From positions 68,184,879 through 68,248,878 of the forward strand of contig NC_079505.1 of assembly GCF_030052815.1 (NCBI RefSeq): a stretch of 64,000 nt of DNA. Reading direction: 5' to 3'. The position numbers and the translations under genes were made by a program. The notes under the pieces are model-generated. The model was not told the DNA's origin, did no database searches, and worked only from the letters and a program-made list of their open reading frames with translations. Below, one piece after another: positions 1-11,500 of this stretch (within the stretch, counting starts at the first letter, position 1; each line of letters starts with the position of its first letter). Origin of the DNA: Hevea brasiliensis. Taxonomy: Eukaryota; Streptophyta; Magnoliopsida; Malpighiales; Euphorbiaceae.

Positions 1-1086
1 CATAGACCTACAACTTTCATGAAGAACACAAACTCAAATTCCGAACCTAACCAATTCAAATTGCTAGTCCAAGTTAGAACACTAAATCTAGCAAAACCAA
101 ATTGCCCAGAAATTCTGGGTACAGGTCACTCCGGCCAGTTATGGTAAAATGACCATAACTTGAGCTACAAAGCTTCAAATGGAGTGATTCAAAAAGAGAA
201 TTAAAGAAGACACAATAAAGAACAACTTTGATGAAGAAAAGTTAGCCCAGTTTCCACTGTAAAATTGTCCAATGGAACAGTAAACTTAGATAATCAAAAC
301 TAAAAATTTAGAAATGTATCTAGGGGACTTTAAATTGCAATTGACAATTAATACTAGCAAATGTAAAACTCAAAATGTGGGATCTTGGTGTAATTAGAAT
401 TAACATATCCATTAAGTATGAAAAAGTCAATATTTTGGTTGACTAGTAAGGTGAATAGTAATCAAAATGATTAGCAAACTAAGATGAAGACCTAGAATCA
501 ATTCTAAGCTTAAATGCTTAGAATTGTATGACAAATGTGGACTAGGCATCATAGTTAAAATTGCTAAAGAGAAATTAAGGCCATAAATTTGAAATCCATG
601 AAATGTTCATGGATTGCTTGAAACATGAAAAGTAAGTCACCTAATTGATGTGAATAGATAGTTAGGGCTTATATGCCCATCACAAATAGAATTCATAAAA
701 TGTATAAATGAGAAAATAAAAATGTTTTGAATACAATGGTACATGTGAACCATTGTTTTGAATTGTGATCAATATGAATAACATAATGAATGAATAAATG
801 AATCATATTAATGTATAAATAAGACATTAGTTCTCATTATTGTAGAAAGGAAAAGTACTTTGAGTACAATAATATAAAAGGATAATTGATGTGAATTGTG
901 ATCATATATATGATCAAATGAATGTATACATTATAATTGAAAATTATTATGAAATAATGAAGTCATAAAACATAATATATTAATATTTAATGATATTATG
1001 TGCCCTTGTATTGCCTAGACATGTGTGTCAGATTGGATAGTTTAGCATGCCAATAGGGTATTGTTATAGCAGTACTGCGAAAGGCT

Positions 1087-1167
1087 TTATGCCTGTATTC
1101 ATGGCTTTATGCCCGCATTCATGGCTTTATGCCCGCACTCATGGCTTAATGCCCGATCATGTGTTAT
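1087..1167 (+). repeat. Short tandem repeat, about 20-bp unit, inside LTR-X
   Basis: A unit reading roughly 'catggctttatgcccgcatt' is repeated about four times with small changes. The related solo LTR has the same motif in fewer, more diverged copies around 39552-39680, so the array expanded within this family. Confidence 0.75.
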
Positions 1168-1535
1168 CATGGCTTTTTAGCCATACTGACTGCATACGTG
1201 GTTGACGTTCTGCGTCCCATGGTATGACGGGCCCGAGGCACCGGGGTGTCCAGTGCCAATGACCCGTTATCCAGTTTAGTCAGCCTGTCATAGGTTACTT
1301 GGGCAGTCTAATTTATTAAAAAAAGTTATGAATATTAGCAATTAAAAATGCTAGAAAGTAAATAAATGATAAGAAGTTCTGAAATAAATTAAATCAGCTC
1401 CAAAAATTTGTTTCTTAGAATGATCTGAAGTAAATTAAACTAGTTCTAAAAATTTTAAATATTACAAAATGATTGTAAACAACTTAGAAAGTATCAAAGA
1501 AGTGATAAAAGACTAGTAGAAGAATTATAACTTAA

Positions 1536-1540
1536 ATAAC
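1536..1540 (+). repeat. Left target-site duplication of the Ogre element (ATAAC)
   Basis: ATAAC directly precedes the TGTCGACA start at 1541 and is repeated directly after the ...GCGACA end at 21045-21049. A 5-bp duplication is standard for Ty3/gypsy integration and fixes both outer ends of the element. Confidence 0.92.
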
Positions 1541-3543
1541 TGTCGACACCATATTTTGGCCGATCCCCCGAAATTAATAAACTTTGAAGCCGATCCCCAA
1601 CACAGTCCCCTTTGCCAACCGACCACACTTCCGATCTCCCCTCAAAAGGAATTTAATTAATACCAAGTCTCCAGGTCATTTAAAGCCTCACCGATCCCTC
1701 AAACCAATTCTCGAGTCCCCTGATCATTTAATTATATTTCCGATCTTTCTTGTCAAATAAGATTGAACCAACATAAGGCCTTCGTACCACCAGTCTTATT
1801 GCCGATCTCTCATTTAAAAATTTTGAGAATGATAAAGGTTTCGACTCGGTTTAAAGATGATCCCGATCTTAAGTGTTCAAAGCCAAATTTCTAATTTTAA
1901 TTAAGTCCCGTTTCGTAACTGATCTCATGCATATTGTGTTTTCCAATCTCCTATACTTAGATTAATAATCACTTTCAGTTTTCATTCTAATATGTTCAAA
2001 CAATCAAGTGCTTACGCAATTTAGCAACTTTCCGATCACAATCAACCATTGAACAAAAGGGGAACTTTCATTTCATTTCAAAATTTATACAAGTCATTCG
2101 GCTCAGGGATCGCCCCCAGCCGGAACTACATGTTGTTCATTTTCTCTCTCACCTTCAGCCTCCTCTTCGCTATCCTCACCTTCGTCCTCGGGAGCCAGGT
2201 TGGCCATCCAGGAGAAGTCCTCCTCAGGATAACGCTTCTTGAGCTCAGCCAGGAGATCTCTGTGAGCATTCACATAAGCGCCGACCACTCCGGTCACCAT
2301 TTCTTCTTCTTTCGCCTTGAGCTCCTCAGCAAGATGAGCGAGTTGAGCAGCTTCATCAGCTTGGAGCGCCTGAACTCCCTCGAGAACACGATCTCGCTCG
2401 GCCAGAACATGAGCTTGCTCGGCTAGCTTGTCCTCATAGAACTTCATTCGTCCCTCAATTTGAGATATGTAATCCTGAGCGGACGAAAGTTGGGATCGGA
2501 GAGAAGACACCTCATGACCCATCTTCTCGACTTCCTTACCCAGGCGATGAGCCTTCTCCCGGACCATGTGCTGGTTCACCAGACACTCCACGTTCAGGCT
2601 CATAGATCTGGTCAAGATGTCATCAAGGTTATCCGGAGACAGCCTATCCCGATCTTCTCGAAGGAAGATGGAGGACGCCAAGACCTTGGCAAAACCAGGG
2701 TTCTCTCGAACCGTGCGGTTTTTCTCCAACGAGTGGATCAGCACTTGGGCACCACGAGAGAGAGTCCTTGGGGTAGGCTGGGAAGGACCCCCTTCCGCAC
2801 TCGGAGCGACTAGAGGAGGTGGAGGCGGCTCTTCTCGGCGAGGAGGAGATCGGACCACTTTTATGACCGGAGGCCCAGAAGGTTGAGACGAGCCTTCCTG
2901 TATTTCCCCGGGCTCATGACCAGGCGTTTGAAGCAGCTCGGAACGCTTCATCTCCCGTACCTTCCGGGAGATCTCTCTCTTCCGCTTCCGGCTCTCCTTA
3001 GAGGCTTCGCCGCTTGCCATACCTGCACAAAGAAGATGTCAGTGAGACCGCTAAGGTCCAAAGATCTGAGATATAGAAAATACCGATACCGAGATCAGAG
3101 AGCTGAAGCCCGCGATCTTGACCAGTGACCAGCTGCATAGTCCAATGGTGTAGCTCGGCCGTCACTGCATCCAAACAAGAGAATTTCTCTCTGGACGCAT
3201 GTTCCTTCAACTCCATCACCATTGCACCCTCTTCCCTATTTAGGGCGATGTGCTTCGTAAGCAAGGGACCCTGATGCAGCCAGCTCCAAGGGAAGCCCTC
3301 AAAACCATTCGGGATTTTGCTCCTCAAGATGAAGAAGCGATTCTTCCAATTCTTTAAGGAGGAAGGCAGATCGATAAAAAGCCCACAATGGTGTTTCGCC
3401 TGGAAGAACCAATACTCGTCATCCTTTCGACGAGTTAGCCTGTGCAGTTCAGCGAACACCTTAGCGGTAGGTCAGAGCCCCTTAGCTCGGCATAGGCCTC
3501 GGAAGGCTACTAAGATTCGCCACGAGTTCGGGTGAACTTGGGC
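1541..3543 (+). mobile_element. Ogre 5' LTR, 3'-truncated
   Basis: Positions 1541-3543 align without large gaps to 15134-17136 at a constant offset of 13,593. At 3544 the match stops abruptly, and the remaining 3908 bp of the LTR (17137-21044 in the 3' copy) are absent. The lost part includes the sense TATA box at 19328, the R/U5 region and, apparently, the primer binding site just beyond. The internal leader starts immediately, so this looks like one internal deletion after or during integration. Confidence 0.9.
2103..3459 (-). pseudogene. Antisense LTR gene, 5' LTR copy, N-terminally truncated
   Basis: This is the counterpart of the antisense gene at 15687-17559. A C-terminal exon (about 2103-3022) is open throughout: it starts with a basic Lys/Arg-rich segment, continues through Pro-rich sequence and long coiled-coil heptads, and ends in a Glu/Asp-rich tail. 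A partial N-terminal exon (about 3084-3459) is joined by the same GT...CAG intron. Upstream there is a stop in place of an arginine codon near 3467, and then the LTR deletion at 3543 removes the start and promoter. The N-terminal half resembles the plant family annotated as 'putative gypsy-type transposon' (Pfam PF04195). That name reflects where it is found; it is not a demonstrated transposase. Confidence 0.7.
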
Positions 3544-4321
3544 TCAAAAGTAGATCGCGAAATTCTATATATTAATTATTGTTATCTCTGCTAACCATTT
3601 TGCTTGTCCATGCTTGTTTACTTTCTACAGCGCTCTTCGTTTAAAAGGAAAAAAAGGAAAAATAAAAATCCCCCTGAATTGGGAAGAGGTAAAGGTGTCC
3701 CTTCACACACTGAACACTCACACGATGTCCTCACACACTTCAGCCCTATACCCGGGCTTTCTTACCCTTTTAGGAAAGTAGGAGGGAGTCATGTAGCGGT
3801 ACCCGTGGGTTTTACCCCGTTAGTATCCGTGAAGGCTTCTGCTCAAATTGAAACTCGTTCTATTCACCGTGATACCCGTGGAATTTTCCCGATAGTATCG
3901 TGGGGGATAGAATGGGGCTCTACTGTGTACAGTAGGGGCAATTTGGGAACCTGTGGCTTTTAGAAAATTAGACCCTGAGCTAAACTATCACGATAGTTGG
4001 AAGCCGTAGCGAGCTACCTTGTAAGATAGAACTGTCCAACTAGATAGCATCCAGCCGGTATTAGGACTTTCCTTTACTTTAAGACAAAAGGGGCATACTT
4101 GCTCTTACCCTATTCTGTTTATTTTATTTTGTTCTTATTTTTAAGGGTAATCTTGAAACATACTATTAAGAAAACCTACACATTTTCCTACTTTGATAAA
4201 TGTGTAGGTGTCACTCTGCCAACAGTATAATTCAAGATTACCTGAATTTATCCCCCTAACCAATTTTTCCTGCAGGCATCACCAAAGTAAGGTCTGTAAA
4301 AGGATAAGCATCATTTTTAAC
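3544..4321 (+). other. Ogre internal leader (no gene)
   Basis: This stretch between the LTR breakpoint and the ORF1 start has no open frame with recognisable protein content. It contains pyrimidine-rich and A-rich stretches. A GC-rich part at 3740-3960 repeats a phrase like 'ta(t/c)ccgtg(g/a)' and could fold. A recognisable tRNA primer binding site is not present, consistent with its loss in the 5' LTR deletion. Confidence 0.6.
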
Positions 4322-6214
4322 ATGGCATCCTCGAGTCAGTTGGCAGAAGAAGTTCTTAAATCAGAACAGAATGTTAAACCATGGCCCGAATCGTCTCATA
4401 ATTCAGTGCCTCCACAAAGAGATACTAGCCCATTGCCTCTATTGGACCTAAGCAAGATTGAAGTCAGGATGAACAGTCTCGAGGGTCTGGTCAATGGTTG
4501 GAAGTCATTTCCCGATTAGGTCAAAGCACAATTTGAGAAGAAATACGGGAAGATTGCAACCTTGATACAAGTTAAAGTTCAAGTCCCGGCACTGAAGGCC
4601 ATGTTGTCAGTTTGGAACCCTAAGTTTGGAGTGTTCTCTTTCAACGATATCGATACTGCTCCTACTATCGAAGAATATCAAGCATTGCTAGAAATCCCTT
4701 ATGCGGCGCAGAATCGGATTTACCTACACCTTGAACATAGGCAGACCTAAAAACGGCTCGCACATATGCTAGGGATCTCACCAGAAGAAGCAAAGGCGAG
4801 AGAAACCGTCAAAGGAAACACGCATGGATGGTATTGGACTTACCTCAAGAAAGGGTTGGATCAATGCATCCAAGATCAACAGTGGGATCAAGCTTCGTTG
4901 ATGCTCGCTTTAGCAATTTACGGCTTGATCTTGTTCCCTGGGCCTTCCGGAATCATAACCTGCGGTGTTGTGGAAATGTTCTAGGCGATAGAGAAACAGA
5001 AAGTCAATCCAGTACCGGCAATACTTGCCGAGACTTTCTTAACCCTCACTTACTGTAGACAGCATGGCAAGGGGTCCATTAAGTGTTGTTCTCAGCTGTT
5101 GCACCTCTGGATTATTAGTCATATGTGTCCTGTGGAGACGAAGGGATTAACTTGGTATCTTGACCAGCCTCTCATCAAGAAAATGACCCGATTGGTAATC
5201 AGCCCAAAGGATGAGCCGCAGTGGCAAGAACGGATTTTAAGCTTCAATAGCCATAACTATTGTTGGAAGAAATTGTGGACGTCAAGTCAATCCATTTTGA
5301 TCAGCACGGGGAACAATCAATCAATATCCCTAATCGGAGTAACTGGGTACACAAGTTACACTCCGGCCTTAGTAATAAGGCAATTCGGCTCAACACAGTT
5401 CAGAATCAATGAAGAAGAATGCCACCAAGGTCACTTCTACCATGAGCTCAAGGAAGAGGAGGGGTTGAAAATAGCTCGCAAATCTTGGGAAAACATCACT
5501 CTGATGGAGAGGCCGCCTAAAGGTCCGAGTGCCACGGGTGACTATCTTAAATGGAGGGCTGACAGGGACCAAGAACACTCGACTGCAGAATTCGAAAACA
5601 GCAACCCTCGCCAAAATGCCCTATCAGAGGAAGCTAATAATCATCTTACTGACTCACTACAGAAGGCAAACATTGAGAACTCGCAACTGCAAGAACAAAT
5701 AAAACAGTTGGAGGATCAACAGCAGAACCTTAAAAGAAAAGTGAGAAGACTCAGGGAAGAGGTAAGGGCCGAAAAGATGAGCTTCGAAGAGAAAGAGGCA
5801 CGGTGGGAAGAGGAAAAAGGCTCTCTCCAAGCTGTGGTAAGGGAAGTAAAAGTGCAGAATAGTAAGCTTCAGGAAAAAATGAAATACCAAGAGATACTCG
5901 TAGAAGAGTATAAACAAGAAAACAAAAAAAAAAAGCTTGAATTAAAGGAACAGGCACTGCTCATCAACGATATCCTGAAAGAATGTGCTAAGGAAAGGAA
6001 GGAGAAAGAAAGACAAGCTGCTCTCTATCAAGAGCTGAAAAAGAATGTTAACCAGCTGGAGAGAATGATAGCACAGGGAAAACAAGAACTCCTTCCTGAA
6101 TCCGAGTATGTTCTAAAAGCATTCGACCCTGCCAAACAAGAAGAAAGGTTATACGAGTATCTCAGAAAATTTCATCTCATTATAAAGAGCCTCCCCGAGC
6201 CTAGGCCGATGTAA
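4322..6214 (+). pseudogene. Ogre ORF1 (extra ORF upstream of gag), three nonsense codons
   Basis: A single frame runs from an ATG at 4322 to TAA at 6212-6214 and is interrupted only by stops at 4517-4519, 4748-4750 and 4982-4984; no frameshift is needed. The middle contains 'GYTSYTPALVIRQFGSTQF', a pattern of the plant DUF7745-type domain found in ORF1 proteins of Ogre-like elements. The last ~200 codons (about 5600-6180) are strongly coiled-coil, rich in Glu, Lys, Gln and Leu. The role of ORF1 is unknown; in Ogre elements it precedes gag and is absent from most other gypsy lineages. The stops fit Gln-to-stop C-to-T changes, though I cannot prove this from one copy. Confidence 0.8.
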
Positions 6215-6642
6215 AGAATGCTGTGTATAAATATTCAATTAATGGAAAACTTTTTGGGCCATTGTTTAGCAAAATGATGAATGAATAGTATAACTCCCGT
6301 AGGAACCCCCTCGCTAGGGTTATGCGAAAAATTGGATGTGCCATATGGACAGGTATCATAAGACGCGCATTCAATCCTGTCATTCACAGTCAGACTATCG
6401 AATGATGCCATGATAAAATTAATGCAATCATCCTTCAGCAGATTTCATTTTGGCTCCCAAATGCCACTGTATCCTTTGTCCGAACCAGGACCTTTAATTT
6501 TTTTACGAAATTCAAAATTCACTAAAAGCTTTTATTTATTTCCCTACAGAAAATCAACATTGCTTCAAACAAGGCAAGTCTGACCAAGCACACGGTTCAA
6601 CCCAAGCGAGTGTACTTAACAAGATCCTGAACAAAGAAGATA
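6215..6642 (+). other. Spacer between ORF1 and gag
   Basis: 428 bp without a supported gene. It is AT-rich with no strong repeat or recognisable protein match in any frame. It probably belongs to the polycistronic or spliced Ogre transcript. Confidence 0.5.
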
Positions 6643-9130
6643 ATGGAAGATCAGGAACAAGTACAGAACCTACAAGGACAAGTTTCCGAATTGAAGGATC
6701 AGGTCTCAGAACTTATGAGACTAATGAGGGAGATGTCCCAAAATAAACCCACTTCAGAACCTAACCTACCATTACCTCCCCCACCATCTACAACAATGGA
6801 TCCTCACCAAGCTTCAACCTCTTTCACCTTTCAGTCACCTATCCCGGATCCGACAATCACTGTCAATCCAGCTGCTATAAATAATGACCCACCTCTCTTC
6901 CATTACCCGGCTATCTCAAATGCCGACCCATACCCTTCATTACTAATCCCTCCGGTACACTCCACCTCTCATTTCTCAGCTGGGAGAGTATCTTTTGCAG
7001 TAGGAGGAGAAAATAAGACCAGGGAAAATGAAAAACTGTCTGCTCTAGAGGAAAGACTGAGAGCAATAGAGGGACTGAACATGTATGGTTCAGTCGATGT
7101 GGCATCACTGAGATTGGTGCCAGATGTAGTGGTGCCACCCAAATTCAAAGTCCCAGATTTCGACAAGTACACCGGGAACTCAGATCCCCGTATTCACCTG
7201 GCAACCTACATTGCCAAAATGTCTGCCTTAACAGAGATGGTGCATTCAGTTGGATAGAAGCAAACTGTGCTCCTGGAAGGATTTAGCTGATGCATTCTTA
7301 AAACAGTATAAATTTAACTGTGATGTGGCCCCCACGAGGAGAGACCTTCAAAACCTGGTGCAAAGAGACAGGGAAAGCTTCAAGGAATATGCTCAAAGAT
7401 GGAGGGAGAAGGCTGCAGAAGTATATCCTTCAGTAACTAACAATGAACTATGCTCCCTGTTCATCGAAACATTGAAGGCTCCTTATTTCAATCTGATGAT
7501 TGGGAATACCTCCAACAGCTTCTCGGATATCATCCAAGCGGGTGAGAGAATTGAAGCCAACTTAAGGATGGGACAACTACAGGAGTTGGCCGAGAACCCT
7601 GTGAAGAAGATTGCCAGTTTTGGCAAGAAGAAGGAGGGTGATGTGCATTCCATCACCCGTCAGAATAATTATTCCCCACTTACCCAAAATAACTACAGAC
7701 CATATCCTCCCCCTCATGGCCAAATAGTTGCAAACATTCCACCTCCTTTCCCAAACTATCCACACCCACGTCCACAATACCCACCACCTACAAACTATCA
7801 ACCTAGACCTCCCCCTCCACCTACCCAATCCAGACCACCACAGAATAACCCTAGACCACCAAGAAATCCTGATCCACCCCTTCCCCTCCCACTCAGTGAA
7901 ATATACCGATACCTCGTCGGTATAAACCAGATTGTACCAGTTCCCCTAAACCCAATTCAGCCACCATACCCCAGGTGGTATGATGCCACTGCCCATTGTG
8001 AATATCATGGAGGGGCACAAGGGCATTCAACTGACAACTGCGGGGCACTCAGAGGGAGAGTGCACGCTTTAATCAGGAACGGGTGGTTGAAGATTGAGGG
8101 AAATGGTTCCCTCCCCAATGTTACCTCAAACCCGTTGCCCAATCATAATGCGGGCAATGGAGTAAATATGATAGAACCGGATGGAGAGAAGTTGGCACCA
8201 GAGGTAGAAGAGCTAATTCCTCACTTTGAGGAAATCTTTGCCATGGCGATGAGGGAAGGTTACCTTTACCCTCAGGTATCGGAATCAGAAAAAGGTACGG
8301 GATGTCCTTACCATGGAGGGGCAGCTGATCATGAGCTGCAAGACTGTGAGGGATTCCGGCAAGAGGTCCAGAATTTGCTGTCCCTCAAAATTTTAAGATA
8401 CCAAAGGAGATCGAAAGTGGAGGGCGAAGTAAATACCACCAGGTTTGGCCAGAATACCTCTACCCCCAATCCTAGATTAACCTTCTCTATCCCCAATGCC
8501 CCAATGCCCTCACCACCAGTAACGATTATCCGAACCCCGCCTCAGCTCCCAGTCACAAATACTCATGCTGTCCCTTGGAACTACAATTTCCAAGTTTTCA
8601 CTCAAGGAGCATCGAGCAGTACGCCGGCTCCTAATCTTACTTCACCTCCGGTACCTCCAAAATAGTGCTTCACTCCCCATGAGCACTTCAGAATGACTTA
8701 CGCCGGACCTACCAGCAATACTACTCCCCAACCTAATCCTCAGCCCATCGCTGCCACAAAATCCTCCCCACCTGAGCAAGAAGTCGAGTTTATAACTCGA
8801 AGTGGGAGATGTTATGGGAACGAAGAGAAAGAAAAGAAGAAGGGGAAAGTAAAAATGGGAGAATTACAAAAGAACACAGAAGAGGAGATTGAGAAAATGG
8901 GGGAAGTAGAACCCGCCGGGCCTAAAGAAGAGGAGGAGCTGTTGCTCCAAATAATGAAGCAAAGTGAATATGATGTGGTAGAGCAGTTAAGAAAGACACC
9001 CGCCCGAATTTCACTGTTATCGCTCATTTTGAGCTCTGAGGTGCACCGTCATGCCTTGCAGAAAATCCTGGATCAGGCCTTTGTGAACCCCGACATCACA
9101 CCGGGGCAGTTTGAGAAAATAGTGGGATAA
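6643..9130 (+). pseudogene. Ogre gag region (capsid and CHHC knuckles), frameshifted
   Basis: The first frame (6643-7257) starts with a heptad-rich N-terminus and Pro-rich segment and reaches the start of the capsid domain. A short deletion near 7250 shifts it into the frame 7250-8665, which holds the conserved retrotransposon gag core ('WKDLADAFLKQYKFN', 'FKEYAQRWREKAAEVYP'). A long Pro-rich linker (about 7690-7970) follows. Then come two copies of a C-X2-H-X5-H-X4-C motif, at about 7999-8043 and 8305-8349, where a CCHC zinc knuckle would usually sit. In-frame stops lie at 8663-8665 and 9128-9130; between them is a Lys/Glu-rich linker. The frame then continues into protease. Gag would package the element RNA. 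Confidence 0.85.
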
Positions 9131-10080
9131 ATCCAGGCATCCAGTTTTGTTACCTTTTCTGAAGAAGAGATAGATCCTGCAGGCTTGGCGCACACTAAAG
9201 CCCTCCATGTGACAGTGAAATGCAAAGGTTGTATAGTGGCCAAGGTCCTTATTGATAACAGATCAGCCCTCAATGTACTGCCTAGTGCTACCTTGGCTAG
9301 GCTGCCAGTTGACCAAAGTGCTATGGTGGTAAGAGCCTTTGATGGTACAAGAAGAGAAGTGTTGGGAGACATCGACTTGCCACTCCAAATTGGCGCATGC
9401 ACCTTCAACGTCACATTCCAAGTGATGAACATTGAACCGGCCTACACTATGTTGCTGGGGAGGCTGTGGATCCATTCAGCGAATGCCGTTCCTTCAACCT
9501 TGCATCAGAAGATAAAGTATATCATGGACGGCAAAATCATCACTGTGAGAGGGGAAGAAGCCATTTTGGTCACCAAGCCACAATCACTTCCTTATGTGGA
9601 AGCGGTTGAGGAGTCGTTGGAAAGCTCCTTCCAGGCCCTTGAACTACAAGAAACTAGAAATGAAGGGGCTATGGCTATAGTAGCCAAGATAATGTCAAGG
9701 AATGGGTATGAAGAAGGCAAAGGCCTAGGCGCTACGTTACAAGGAATTGTTGAACCTATACCGGCTATCCAGATGGTGGGCCGTTGCGGTTTGGGATTTG
9801 AGGAAGATGCCCTCATAGATGGACGGTTTTGGATGAGGAACAGACTTCGAGATCAGAGATTTGACCAGAAAGTCGGGAGAATGAAAGTAGTCCCGAGAAT
9901 TACAGAAGTCTTCACTAAACCAGTCATCGAAAATCTGGCAGAGGTTGAAGAATCACTCGATGAACCATCTATTGATGTCATCCACTTGGATTCTTTGTAT
10001 GATGCTCTGGTCTCGCCAATAGCTGAGGGGCAAGAGTTGGACAACTGGACGGCAGAGGACATCCCTGTACTTAATTTCGA
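9131..10080 (+). pseudogene. Ogre aspartic protease plus G-patch domain
   Basis: The frame continues from gag after the stop at 9128. The protease core reads VLIDNRSALNVLP at about 9248-9286. The family normally has Asp-(Thr/Ser/Asn)-Gly at this active site; here the glycine codon is arginine, so activity is doubtful. Downstream 'MLLGRLWIHSANAVPSTLHQ' is the usual Tat protease C-terminal signature. After it (about 9650-9810) comes a glycine-rich segment with NGYEEGKGLG and GLGFE, a G-patch domain, which several plant Tat elements carry and which in cellular proteins binds RNA or helicases. The frame is open to 10080, where a GTAAAG donor begins. Confidence 0.85.
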
Positions 10081-10262
10081 GTAAAGTACCTTTGGTTATC
10101 TACACTTGATCATTTTGTCCATGATGACAAGGGTAACATTGTAAATGGACCCTTTTCTTATGTCATAAATCTTAATAAATTAATAGCGCATTTATATCCA
10201 ATTCTCTTTTTCTTTCCATTTGAATTCCATCCTTATAATATATTCTATTTTCGTTTATTCAG
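10081..10262 (+). other. Putative Ogre intron between protease and RT
   Basis: The protease frame ends with codon bases GA followed by GTAAAG at 10081. A pyrimidine-rich stretch ending TTTATTCAG at 10254-10262 precedes the RT exon. Joining 10080 to 10263 gives GA+G and continues in the RT frame, with one stop (10273-10275) before a long open stretch. A spliced intron at this place is established for Ogre elements and lets unspliced RNA make Gag-Pro and spliced RNA make Gag-Pro-Pol. The 182-nt segment is AT-rich, as expected for a plant intron. Confidence 0.65.
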
Positions 10263-11500
10263 GACCATTCATTAATTAACACCTAATAATTCAATAGACT
10301 CAGAAATTCCTCTGGTTAACTTTGAAATCCCCATAACTGCCATTACTTCAAGTGATTCTGAGGTGGAGCTCACAGAAGAAAGGGGTGAAAGGGATGAACC
10401 TTCCCTAATGCCTTGTGGAGACAAAACGCGTACCATAAACTTAGGCACGGAAGAAGTAAAAAGGGAACTTAAGGTAGTGGAAAGTGAAGAATTGGGAGAT
10501 ATAATCAATTTGCTCAGGGAATTCCTAGACGTATTTTCATGGAGCTATGATGATATAGTTGGTTTGGACCCCCAGATAGTGACGCATAAAATTCTCCTAA
10601 TTCCGGGGACAGTCCCAGTAAAGTAGAAGCTAAGAAGAATGAATCCTGACACACTGCTCAAAGTTAGGGATGAGGTCAAGAAACAGTATGATGCTAGATT
10701 CCTGAAAGTAGTCAAATATCCCCAATGGATAGCTAACGTTGTCCCAGTAATGAAGAAGGACGGGAGAGTTAGGGTATGTGTTGACTACAGGGATCTTAAT
10801 AAAGCAAGCTTGAAAGATGATTTCCCTCTCCCTCACATTGATGTGTTAGTAGACAACGCAGCAGGATTAGGCCGGTGTTCGTGCATCGATGGGGCATCAG
10901 GGTACAATCAAATGCCAATGGATGAGGGAGACAAGGAGAAAACTGCCTTTATCACTCAATGGGGGGTATTTTGCTATCGGGTCATGCCTTTCGGATTAAA
11001 AATGCTGGAGCCACCTACCAACGCGCCATGGTCACATTATTCCACGATATGATGCATAAAGAAGTGGAGGTCTACGTGGATGATATGATTATCAAATCCC
11101 GGGGAGAGGAGAGCCATGTGCAGGTGATGAGGAAAGTATTCGAGAGACTCAGGAAATATCATCTGAAACTGAACCCTGCCAAATGCATATTCAGAGCTAG
11201 ATCTGGGAAATTGTTGGGATTCATAGTGAGCGAGAAGGGAATAGAAGTTGATCCGGACAAAGTTCGAGCCATTCAAGAGATGCCATCCCCAAAAACAGAA
11301 AGAGAGGTACGCAGTTTCTTGGGGAAATTGAACTACATATCAAGGTTTATCTCCAATCTCACCGCTAAGGCTGAGCCTATCTTTAGACTACTCCGAAAGA
11401 ATAACACCACTCAATGGAATTCAGTTTGCCAAGAGGCTTTTGAGAAAATCAAGCAGTACCTGTCAAACCCACCAGTATTGGTTCCACCAGTGGCTGGAAG
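10263..11500 (+). pseudogene. Ogre reverse transcriptase domain
   Basis: Open frame from 10276, stop at 10624-10626 where the family usually has Gln, then continuous to about 11005, where a one-base shift moves the frame to that of 10959-11603. Recognisable RT blocks are 'VRVCVDYRDLNKASLKDDFP', 'CYRVMPFGLK' and the catalytic YVDDM at 11072-11086, which is intact, followed by 'LNPAKCIF' and 'FLGKLNYISRFI'. RT copies element RNA to DNA in the virus-like particle. The stop and frameshift inactivate this copy. Confidence 0.92.

Larger units (their letters stand above)
1..1540 (+). mobile_element. LTR-X long terminal repeat, left part (interrupted by Ogre)
   Basis: The sequence is clearly related to the distal half of the solo LTR at 37431-40613: position 1 corresponds to about 38983. 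Shared landmarks are the block around 20-60, the 'GCATGCCAATAGGGT' block at 1047 and the 'GGCTTTATGCC' repeats. It is split from its right end (21045-21946) by the Ogre element. This copy has extra AT-rich sequence at about 640-1015 that the other copy lacks. The beginning of the LTR lies left of the window, so a solo LTR cannot be told from the end of a complete element. Orientation is plus, inferred from the TATA box in the complete copy. No coding sequence is seen. Confidence 0.8.

Noticed and set aside
2049..2886. Plus-strand frames in the 5' LTR
   Set aside because: They are shadows of the antisense gene, which has the conserved and spliced reading.
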